Assembly (NCBI GenBank): GCA_029881615.1
Contig: JAOUMF010000169.1
Span: forward strand, 1-5,548
Origin: Alphaproteobacteria bacterium
Lineage (GTDB): Bacteria > Pseudomonadota > Alphaproteobacteria > UBA8366 > JADFVY01
Reading direction: 5' to 3'
DNA: 5,548 nucleotides
In this document: positions 1 to 5,173 of the stretch, piece after piece
How positions within the stretch are numbered: the first letter of the stretch is position 1
How the letters are laid out: each line of letters opens with the position of its first letter
The notes under the pieces: generated by a model
The model's input: only the letters and a program-made list of their open reading frames with translations
Told to the model about the DNA's origin: nothing
Databases searched by the model: none
Translations under genes and position numbers: made by a program

Positions 1-1132
1 GAACCATGCCCACCGGCGGTGTTAGCAGGCCGATCATCAGATTGAGCACCATGATCACGCCAAAATGGACCGGGTCCACACCGATTTTTATGGCTATGGG
101 CAGCAATACGGGTACCAGAATGGTGATGGCGGCTACGGTTTCCATGAACAGACCGACAATCAGCATCACCAGGTTTAGCAGCAACAAGATCAGGATCGGG
201 TTGTTGGTAACGGTGAGCAGTAATTCGGCAAACTGTTCGCTAAAGCGGTTGCTGGTCAGGATCCATGCGAAAATGGAAGCCGCGGCCACGATCAGCAGAA
301 TGATGACCGTGGTCTCGATCGTTTCCATGCTGACGTGAAGCAGGCGTTTCCAGTTGAGCGTGCGGTACACGAACAGGCCCAGCACCAGCGCATAGGCGAC
401 GGCGGCGATGGCGGCCTCGGTCGGCGTAAAGATGCCAGTGAGGATTCCGCCGACGATAATCACCGGGGTCATCAGCGACAGGAACGCATGCACGAACGTC
501 TTGCCGATCAGCCCGACGTTGAAACGCGTATCGCGCGGATAGTTGCGCCTGCGCGCATACCAGGCCACCATGATCATAAGCGATACCGCCATCAGCAGGC
601 CGGGAATGAAACCGGCGGCAAACAGCTGGCCTACCGATGCCGAGGCCATGACGCCATAGATAACCATGGGCAGGCTGGGTGGAATGATCGGGCCGATGGT
701 CGATGACGCCGCCGTCACGGCGACGGCGAAATCGTCATCGTAACCGGCGTCTCGCATGGCCTTGATTTCGATCGTGCCCAGTCCGCCCGCATCGGCGACC
801 GCAGCGCCAGACATGCCCGCGAACAGCACGGAGGCACCGATATTGACGTGCCCCAGACCGCCGCGCATCCAGCCCACCAGCGCGGTAGCGAAGGCGAAAA
901 TGCGGTTGGTGATCCCGGCCGAATTCATAAGGTTGCCGGCCAGAATGAAAAAGGGAATGGCGAGCAGCGGAAAGCTGTCGACGCCGTTGACCATGCGATG
1001 AACCACCACAAGATCCGGCACGCTTCCCGTTATCACGACGAAGATCAGTGAGCTTCCCGCCAGGGCAATGCCGATGGGAACCCCGATGATGATCAGGACG
1101 AAAAGGGAAATCAATAAGATTGCAATGGTCAT
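1..1132 (-). CDS. dctM: TRAP transporter large permease subunit DctM (3' end cut by window edge)
   Basis: This is the large, ion-coupled membrane subunit of a TRAP transporter, which moves the solute delivered by the binding protein across the inner membrane. The minus strand reads openly from an ATG at 1132 to the window edge, giving 377 codons; the family usually has about 425-440 residues, so roughly 50 C-terminal residues lie outside. The translation begins MTIAILLISLFVLIIIGVPI and is hydrophobic throughout. Near residues 150-155 it carries the GPIIPPS hairpin motif typical of DctM, and near the cut end a second, LTPPVG. These paired proline-rich motifs are characteristic of the family and lie near the sodium sites in solved QM structures. 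Other typical segments are the early FFILAGNLMNSAGI and the SGAAVADAGGLG stretch. The start overlaps the dctQ stop as ATGA, so translation is probably coupled; only a weak GAAG precedes it. The family call is very secure; substrate cannot be read from this subunit. Confidence 0.96.
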   Translation of the reverse strand, partial: MTIAILLISLFVLIIIGVPIGIALAGSSLIFVVITGSVPDLVVVHRMVNGVDSFPLLAIPFFILAGNLMNSAGITNRIFAFATALVGWMRGGLGHVNIGASVLFAGMSGAAVADAGGLGTIEIKAMRDAGYDDDFAVAVTAASSTIGPIIPPSLPMVIYGVMASASVGQLFAAGFIPGLLMAVSLMIMVAWYARRRNYPRDTRFNVGLIGKTFVHAFLSLMTPVIIVGGILTGIFTPTEAAIAAVAYALVLGLFVYRTLNWKRLLHVSMETIETTVIILLIVAAASIFAWILTSNRFSEQFAELLLTVTNNPILILLLLNLVMLIVGLFMETVAAITILVPVLLPIAIKIGVDPVHFGVIMVLNLMIGLLTPPVGMV

Positions 1133-1716
1133 GACGTCTTCATTACTTCTGTTTGCTGGTCAAGCACGCTGAAGCCCTGGCGCCAATGTTTCCAGGCGAC
1201 CTGTATGGCGCGCAGGGTCATGGCCATGAATCCGATGAACACGCAGGCATAGATAACGCCCATCGAAACATGGATTGCCGTCATATATTGGGCGCCCATG
1301 AGGCCGATGATCTTGTATGAAAGATACGTGGCGTAGGCGAAAAAGACGATGCGGATCAAATCCACGGCCGTGGAAAGGACGCGGGCGACCCGCGCGGGGA
1401 TAAAGCGATAGAAAAACTCGACATGGATGTGGGTGTTCTTGCGCACCGCGATCGGTGCGCCCGCGAAGGCAATGGTAATCAGAAGATAACGCGCGACCTC
1501 TTCGGTCCAGGCTATCGAATCGTTTAGAACGTAACGGCTGAAGAATTGGGCGAAGACGATAACAGCCAGAGCCCAGAAGATGACCAGGACTATGTAATCC
1601 TCGATGCTGTAATCCGAAAAGCGGACTTCGACATCTTCGATAAAGTGAGGTTCGAGAACCTCGCTTTCCGTCTTGGAAGGGGGTGGCGTGTTAGTCATCT
1701 TCGCCTTCATCTTCAT
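1129..1716 (-). CDS. dctQ: TRAP transporter small permease subunit DctQ
   Basis: This is the small four-helix membrane subunit of the TRAP transporter, which pairs with DctM in the inner membrane. The 195-residue product has four hydrophobic segments at about residues 40-60, 76-93, 113-137 and 147-169. Between the first two sits NDSIAWTEEVARYL, the W-x-E-E-x-x-R-like signature common in DctQ proteins. Length suits the family. About 36 charged or proline-rich residues precede the first helix, which is rather long for DctQ. The start is uncertain. The ATG at 1716 has no Shine-Dalgarno site, whereas the ATG at 1698 (MTNTPPPS) has GAAGG five bases upstream, so a 189-residue protein is more likely. 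The gene lies about 21 bases after the dctP stop and overlaps dctM by four bases, as expected for a P-Q-M operon. Confidence 0.93.
   Translation of the reverse strand: MKMKAKMTNTPPPSKTESEVLEPHFIEDVEVRFSDYSIEDYIVLVIFWALAVIVFAQFFSRYVLNDSIAWTEEVARYLLITIAFAGAPIAVRKNTHIHVEFFYRFIPARVARVLSTAVDLIRIVFFAYATYLSYKIIGLMGAQYMTAIHVSMGVIYACVFIGFMAMTLRAIQVAWKHWRQGFSVLDQQTEVMKTS
1704..1708 (-). promoter_or_regulatory. Shine-Dalgarno site favouring the internal dctQ start
   Basis: GAAGG lies on the minus strand five bases before the ATG at 1698. The upstream ATG codons at 1716 and 1710 have no comparable site at proper spacing. This favours the shorter DctQ that begins MTNTPPPS. Confidence 0.5.
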
Positions 1717-1737
1717 GCAGTTAGAACAAGATCAACT

Positions 1738-2709
1738 TTACTTGATGGCCTGAAGCCGGTCATAGGTCGCCTGCGACCAGGTCGCGTCCGGGCCGTTATG
1801 CAGCTTCATGGTCGCATTGCGGAACGGGGTCACGTCGACACGGTTGACGATCACGCCCTGTGCTTCGAACCAACTGGCAAGATTGTTCTCGGCGTTTTCG
1901 ATGTCGCCGCTGGCGCGCGCGGCGGCTTCGGTGAACACCGCGCTGAAAATGGCCTTGTCGGCATCGGACAGACGATTCCACAGCGGACCGCCGGCGATGG
2001 TCAGAAGGCTGTCGCGGATATGGCCGGTGAGGTTGATGTATTTCTGAACCTCATAGAACTTCTTGGCCTTGATGGTCGGCAGGGGGTTTTCCTGCGCGTC
2101 GACAACGCCCTGCTGCAGCGCCAGATAAACTTCGGCGAAGGCAAGCGGCGTCGGGTTGGCGCCAACCGCTTTGGGGAACATCATGTAGAGCGGCGCATTG
2201 GGGACGCGGATCTTCAGATCTTTCATGTCGGCCGGCGTATTAAGCGGCTTGTTCGACGTCGCATGGCGGCTGCCATAATAGGTCGTGGCGATGATCTGGT
2301 GACCGGTCGCATCTTTGTAACCGCCAGCCAGTTCCTTGAAGAGGTCGCTCTTCGCATAGGCTTTCCAGTGGTCGAGATCCCGGAACATGAACGGCGCGCC
2401 CGCGATCGACAGCGGCCCATAGGATTTGCCGGCGAACAGGTTGCCCGTGTAGATGATGTCGACCGTGCCTAGCGACAGGCCCTGGTTGATGTCGGTTTCC
2501 TTGCCGAGGGAAGAGGCCGGGAAGACTTCGATCTCGTAGCGGCCATCGGTGCGCTTCTTGATCTCGTCGGCAGCCCACAGCGCCTGCGCGTGGTAGGGCT
2601 CGGTCGTTTCATAGACATGCGCGAATTTCAGTTTCTCGGCAGCCTGGGCGGGGCCCGTGACGGCGAAAACGGCAACGGCCGCCGTCAGGAGTGCGGAATG
2701 GAGCTTCAT
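1738..2709 (-). CDS. dctP: TRAP transporter periplasmic solute-binding protein DctP
   Basis: This is the periplasmic receptor of the TRAP system; it captures a carboxylate solute and hands it to the DctQM membrane complex. The 323-residue product has a clear signal peptide (MKLHSALLTAAVAVFAVTGP followed by AQA), with likely cleavage after residue 23, leaving a mature start at AEKLKFAH. Family features in order are the LKFAHVYETTEPYHAQA first strand and helix, FPASSLGKETD near 63-73, PFMFRDLDHW near 106-115, LKIRVPNAP near 166-173, and GVVDAQENPL near 201-210. R168 matches the conserved arginine that binds the ligand carboxylate in DctP proteins, and N208 the conserved asparagine in the DGQENP-like motif. 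The ATG is supported by AAGGGAG eight bases upstream. Context with otnK/otnC/dgoK/dgoA suggests an aldonate, tetronate or uronate ligand, but this is inference. A strong hairpin and promoter-like sequence separate it from dgoA, so it may have its own promoter. Confidence 0.96.
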   Translation of the reverse strand: MKLHSALLTAAVAVFAVTGPAQAAEKLKFAHVYETTEPYHAQALWAADEIKKRTDGRYEIEVFPASSLGKETDINQGLSLGTVDIIYTGNLFAGKSYGPLSIAGAPFMFRDLDHWKAYAKSDLFKELAGGYKDATGHQIIATTYYGSRHATSNKPLNTPADMKDLKIRVPNAPLYMMFPKAVGANPTPLAFAEVYLALQQGVVDAQENPLPTIKAKKFYEVQKYINLTGHIRDSLLTIAGGPLWNRLSDADKAIFSAVFTEAAARASGDIENAENNLASWFEAQGVIVNRVDVTPFRNATMKLHNGPDATWSQATYDRLQAIK

Positions 2710-2717
2710 GGGGGCTT

Positions 2718-2724
2718 CTCCCTT
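2718..2724 (-). promoter_or_regulatory. Shine-Dalgarno site of dctP
   Basis: AAGGGAG on the minus strand stands eight bases before the dctP ATG and is the strongest ribosome binding site in the window. The bases between it and the start include CCCCC, which could pair weakly with the GGG of the site itself. Confidence 0.7.
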
Positions 2725-2771
2725 AAGTGCTGGTTGATTCCTCGCGACGCTGGATGCGCCGCTTGTGTTCT

Positions 2772-2858
2772 GTCCGACTCGGTTTGCCGGACTGGCGTTG
2801 CGAACTTCCTTGCACCCGGGAAGTATCTATTGTCCCTTCAGGCAAGCGCAACGCCGGT
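2772..2858 (-). promoter_or_regulatory. Inverted-repeat-rich leader upstream of dctP (candidate structured 5' UTR)
   Basis: Three sets of complementary arms occur in under 90 bases. The outer pair is GGCGTTGCG with CGCAACGCC (plus-strand 2847-2855 and 2794-2802): nine perfect base pairs, and after one mismatch two more pairs (2791-2792 with 2857-2858). Enclosed in it is a six-pair hairpin, ACTTCC with GGAAGT (2819-2824 and 2804-2809), with a nine-base loop. Next to it on the dctP side is a five-pair hairpin, GTCCG with CGGAC (2788-2792 and 2772-2776), which shares 2791-2792 with the extension of the outer stem. The arms are seen directly; that they fold in RNA and regulate dctP is inference. 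It matches no riboswitch class I recognise. Protein operators are an alternative, though the 44-base gap inside the outer repeat is long for one operator. Confidence 0.4.
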
Positions 2859-2863
2859 TCGGT

Positions 2864-2903
2864 TTTTTATATTCATCATACAATAATAGCAATAGCCGAT
2901 CAG
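2864..2903 (-). promoter_or_regulatory. Candidate promoter for the TRAP genes (dctPQM)
   Basis: This is an AT-rich island in a GC-rich setting. On the minus strand it contains TATGAT (2875-2880), one base off the TATAAT consensus, with CTGATC (2898-2903) 17 bases upstream as a poor -35. An alternative is TTGCTA (2887-2892) with TATAAA (2866-2871) at 15 bases or TAAAAA (2864-2869) at 17 bases. Either gives a leader of roughly 150-160 bases before dctP, covering the inverted repeats. The AT-rich stretch could also hold a regulator site, but I see only weak dyad symmetry. The hexamers are visible; function is inferred. Confidence 0.35.
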
Positions 2904-2942
2904 GCTTTGAATCGCGGTGCGGCGATGACGCGTTATGTAATT

Positions 2943-2975
2943 AAACGGCCTGGAATGTCCCGACAGGGGCCGTTT
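2943..2975 (-). terminator. Hairpin after dgoA: probable weak terminator or attenuator
   Basis: Plus-strand 2943-2950 (AAACGGCC) and 2968-2975 (GGCCGTTT) form an eight-pair stem, and a second small stem, TGTC with GACA (2956-2959 and 2962-2965), stacks inside the loop. The structure begins two bases beyond the dgoA stop codon. On the minus strand it is followed by TTTAATTA rather than a clean T run, so termination may be partial. The stem is symmetric enough to act in either direction, but no plus-strand gene needs it. It separates the catabolic genes from the transporter genes; it could also stabilise the 3' end of a processed catabolic mRNA. Confidence 0.5.
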
Positions 2976-2977
2976 TG

Positions 2978-3628
2978 TCACGATCCCCGTTTCAGCACTT
3001 TCCGCATGGCGGTCACAAGCGCCCGCGCGTCGGCCTGGACCTGTTCAGGGGTTTTGCCTGGTTTGTATAGGGCGCCCCCGACGCCGACACCGGAAACACC
3101 GGCCTCCCAGTAATCGGCCAGATTGCTGGCGTCGACACCGCCGGTCGGAACTACATTTGTACCCTTGGGAAGAACCGCCATCAGTGCCTTGATGATCTTC
3201 GGACCTATTAACTCGCCGGGGAATAGTTTGAGGGCCGTGGCGCCGTTAGCCAGCGCCGCGAAAGCTTCGGTGGGGGTCATTACTCCGGGAACGACGGGAA
3301 GCCCCTTTTGTACCGCGGCGCGAATGACGGCCGGGTCGGAATGGGGCATTACGATCAGCCTGCCGCCTGCGTCCATGACGCCGGTCACATCGTCTGGCGT
3401 CAGCACGGTACCCGCGCCGACCAGCGCCCTGTCGCCGACGGCCTGGGCTATCGCCTTGATGCTTTTGAACGGTTCCGGTGAATTCAGCGGAACCTCTATA
3501 ATGGTAATTCCCTCGTCGACCAGACGCTGTGCGACCTCGACCGCTTCGCCGGGTCCAATGCCTCGGAGAATCGCCACCAGTGGCATTGCCTTGAGCGCTT
3601 GATCGAGTGTCGGCATTCCATCAGTCAT
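2978..3628 (-). CDS. dgoA: 2-dehydro-3-deoxy-6-phosphogalactonate aldolase (KDPG/KDPGal aldolase family)
   Basis: This cytosolic class I aldolase is predicted to split 2-keto-3-deoxy-6-phosphogalactonate into pyruvate and D-glyceraldehyde 3-phosphate, the last step of the DeLey-Doudoroff galactonate route. The 216-residue length is normal. The TIM-barrel signature runs from PLVAILRGI (16-24) through IEVPLNSP (44-51, general acid/base E45), GAGTVLTPDDV (71-81), PGVMTPTEAFAAL (114-126) and LKLFPGE (133-139, Schiff-base K134) to PTGGVD (161-166) and GVGGALYKPG (182-191). The IEVPLNSP and ALYKPG forms resemble KDPGal aldolases more than KDPG aldolases, and the neighbouring DgoK agrees. T162 in PTGG is, however, the residue usual in KDPG aldolases, where E. 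coli KDPGal aldolase has valine, so stereospecificity is open. The start overlaps the end of dgoK by eight bases and has GGAAG about nine bases upstream. It is the last gene before the hairpin. Confidence 0.93.
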   Translation of the reverse strand: MTDGMPTLDQALKAMPLVAILRGIGPGEAVEVAQRLVDEGITIIEVPLNSPEPFKSIKAIAQAVGDRALVGAGTVLTPDDVTGVMDAGGRLIVMPHSDPAVIRAAVQKGLPVVPGVMTPTEAFAALANGATALKLFPGELIGPKIIKALMAVLPKGTNVVPTGGVDASNLADYWEAGVSGVGVGGALYKPGKTPEQVQADARALVTAMRKVLKRGS

Positions 3629-4541
3629 GTTTCATAGCTTCCTGGATATGAGTGAGCCCACGCAAAGTGGCTGTTTCAGCTGTTATCGCGGCCGTTGCTG
3701 TTTCCAGTGATGCGATAACGGCCGAGTATAGTTCGGTCACGTCCGGCCTTCCGATCAACGTTACCAATCCGTCTGGCCTGGCGAGTGGCAGCATCGCGCG
3801 AACCTCGTGGCCGATAAGAATGCCGGAAAGGTATGAGCGCAATCCGGAAGCCGGTATCACATCGAACAACCCTTCCGCCCGCACCGAAAACAGATGATTC
3901 AGCAGGCCGCCCGGTTTTCCCGAAAGGACCAGACCCTGCCGGAATGCGTCCTTGTCGTCCATCGTTCCGCCTTCCATCAGGCGGCCGAGAATGCTGTGTT
4001 CGGACATTACCGACCAGACCTCGCCGGTCATCGCGGTAGCGAACCATACCACCTGGCCGTTTTCGACCGCGGCCCATTTTGAGTGGGTCCCGGGCAGGCA
4101 GAAGACCTGGCGGCCTTTCGCGTCTTGCGCCAGGGAACCGAAGATCTGTACCTCTTCGCCGCGCATGACGTCGTGGCGGCCATCGGGCGCCTTGTAGCTT
4201 ATCCCGGGCACGATAAAGACAGCGTCTTCGTCCGGTACCGGTATCACAGCCTTCGCCAGCTCTTCGATCCCGGCGGGGCAGGGGGCGTAGGGCGCTTCGG
4301 CCCATCCCTGCTTGCTGCCGATCATGCCGGACATCAGCACCGGTAAACCGTGATGGGCCGCACGCCAATTGCCCACATGGGTTCCCAGCGTATGCGGGAA
4401 TCCTCCGGCGGGAACTTGCATTATTCCCGATGGGGCTTCACAGCGATCGAGAATATCATCGGCGCCGCTGATCAGCCAGGCGCGGAAGTTGGTGGTTCCC
4501 CAGTCGATAAGGATTGCGGCCGGTTCGCGCATATCAGACAT
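3621..4541 (-). CDS. dgoK: 2-dehydro-3-deoxygalactonokinase
   Basis: This cytosolic sugar-acid kinase is predicted to phosphorylate 2-keto-3-deoxygalactonate at O6 with ATP, supplying the substrate of the next gene product, DgoA. The 306-residue protein has the usual family length. Diagnostic segments are ILIDWGTTNFRAW (10-22), the DWGTT phosphate-binding motif of the sugar kinase/actin-like fold; SGMIGSKQGWAEAPY (71-85), typical of DgoK; MRGEEVQIFG (126-135); LPGTHSKW (149-156); and MTGE (171-174). The ATG at 4541 overlaps the otnC stop by one base (TGATG), so it may be translated by re-initiation; no clear Shine-Dalgarno site precedes it. A second ATG three codons on (4532) is possible. The 3' end overlaps dgoA by eight bases. 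Upstream sources of its substrate include galactonate dehydration and, in galactan degraders, 3,6-anhydrogalactonate metabolism; neither source gene is visible here. Confidence 0.94.
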   Translation of the reverse strand: MSDMREPAAILIDWGTTNFRAWLISGADDILDRCEAPSGIMQVPAGGFPHTLGTHVGNWRAAHHGLPVLMSGMIGSKQGWAEAPYAPCPAGIEELAKAVIPVPDEDAVFIVPGISYKAPDGRHDVMRGEEVQIFGSLAQDAKGRQVFCLPGTHSKWAAVENGQVVWFATAMTGEVWSVMSEHSILGRLMEGGTMDDKDAFRQGLVLSGKPGGLLNHLFSVRAEGLFDVIPASGLRSYLSGILIGHEVRAMLPLARPDGLVTLIGRPDVTELYSAVIASLETATAAITAETATLRGLTHIQEAMKHD

Positions 4542-5173
4542 CAGTTCGGAAAGGCTTCGCGCAGGGCCGCGATCTGCTCATCGTTCAGCCAGCGCGTTTC
4601 GCAGCCCCGCAGCATCAGGAACAGCTTCGCCGTCTCTTCCAGCTCTTCCGCGTTATAGACCGCGGCATCCAGCGACTTGCCGGCGACTACCGGCCCGTGG
4701 TTGGCCAGCAGCATGGCATGATGGCTTCGCGCCGCCTCGCGGACAGCCTCGGCCAGCGCCATGTCGCCGGGCCGGTAATAGGGCAGCAGCGGCAGTTTGC
4801 CGATTCGCATGATGTAATAGGCGGTGATCGGCGGCAGCACGTCGGCTTCGTCGAGGTCCGCCATGCAGGACACCGCCACCGAATGACTGGAATGCAGATG
4901 TACGATGGCGTCGTCGTCGGGCCGCTCCTGATACATGGCGAGATGCAGAAATGCCTCCTTGGAGGGCTTGTCACCATCCAGATGTGTGCCGTCCCAGGAC
5001 AGCTTGGAAATTCGCGCCGGGTCCAGCCTTCCCATGCAGCTGTTGGTAGGCGTGACCAGAAGGCCGTCTTCCAGCCGTACGCTCATATTGCCGGAACTGC
5101 CGGGGGCGAGGCCGCGCCGGTAAAGGGCATCGCCATGCATCGCCAGCCTTTCACGCAGATCGTTTTCGGTCAT
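4541..5173 (-). CDS. otnC: 3-oxo-tetronate 4-phosphate decarboxylase (class II aldolase/adducin family)
   Basis: This member of the class II aldolase/adducin family is predicted to decarboxylate 3-oxo-tetronate 4-phosphate to dihydroxyacetone phosphate and CO2, after phosphorylation by OtnK. The 210-residue product matches OtnC/YgbL proteins along its length: PGSSGNMSVRL (24-33, phosphate-binding SGN), LLVTPTNSCMGRLDPARISKL (38-58), GDKPSKEAFLH (67-77, probable catalytic E73), IVHLHSSHSVAVS (90-102, zinc ligands H92 and H94), PYYRPGD (131-137), LLANHGPVV (155-163, third zinc ligand H159) and NAEELEETAKL (174-184). All family metal ligands are present. GRLDPARISKL, PYYRPGD and ANHGPVVAG fit OtnC better than L-fuculose- or ribulose-phosphate aldolases. 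The ATG has AGGA seven bases upstream and overlaps the otnK stop as ATGA, which supports the pairing. Substrate assignment comes from family knowledge plus this neighbour. Confidence 0.92.
   Translation of the reverse strand: MTENDLRERLAMHGDALYRRGLAPGSSGNMSVRLEDGLLVTPTNSCMGRLDPARISKLSWDGTHLDGDKPSKEAFLHLAMYQERPDDDAIVHLHSSHSVAVSCMADLDEADVLPPITAYYIMRIGKLPLLPYYRPGDMALAEAVREAARSHHAMLLANHGPVVAGKSLDAAVYNAEELEETAKLFLMLRGCETRWLNDEQIAALREAFPN

Noticed and set aside
6..1051. Series of short plus-strand open frames over the left 1.1 kb
   Set aside because: The whole stretch is explained by DctM on the minus strand, which is open to the window edge and shows the family motifs.
1546..2472. Long plus-strand open frame (308 codons) opposite dctQ and dctP
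   Set aside because: It is antisense to two well-recognised genes, has an arginine- and glycine-rich composition typical of an out-of-frame reading of GC-rich DNA, and shows no recognisable domain.
2864..2903. GntR- or LacI-type operator palindrome in the AT-rich stretch upstream of dctP
   Set aside because: Only the outer three or so bases of the candidate dyads match, and no regulator gene is in the window, so a specific operator cannot be claimed.
2590..3113. Two plus-strand open frames (2590-2886 and 2727-3113) crossing the dgoA-dctP intergenic region
   Set aside because: They run into dctP or dgoA on the other strand, lack recognisable domains or convincing ribosome sites, and pass through the inverted repeats and AT-rich promoter-like stretch. 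A small protein cannot be excluded entirely, but nothing supports one.
3676..4368. Minus-strand open frame of 230 codons inside dgoK in another frame
   Set aside because: The DgoK frame carries all family motifs; this frame is arginine-rich with no recognisable domain.
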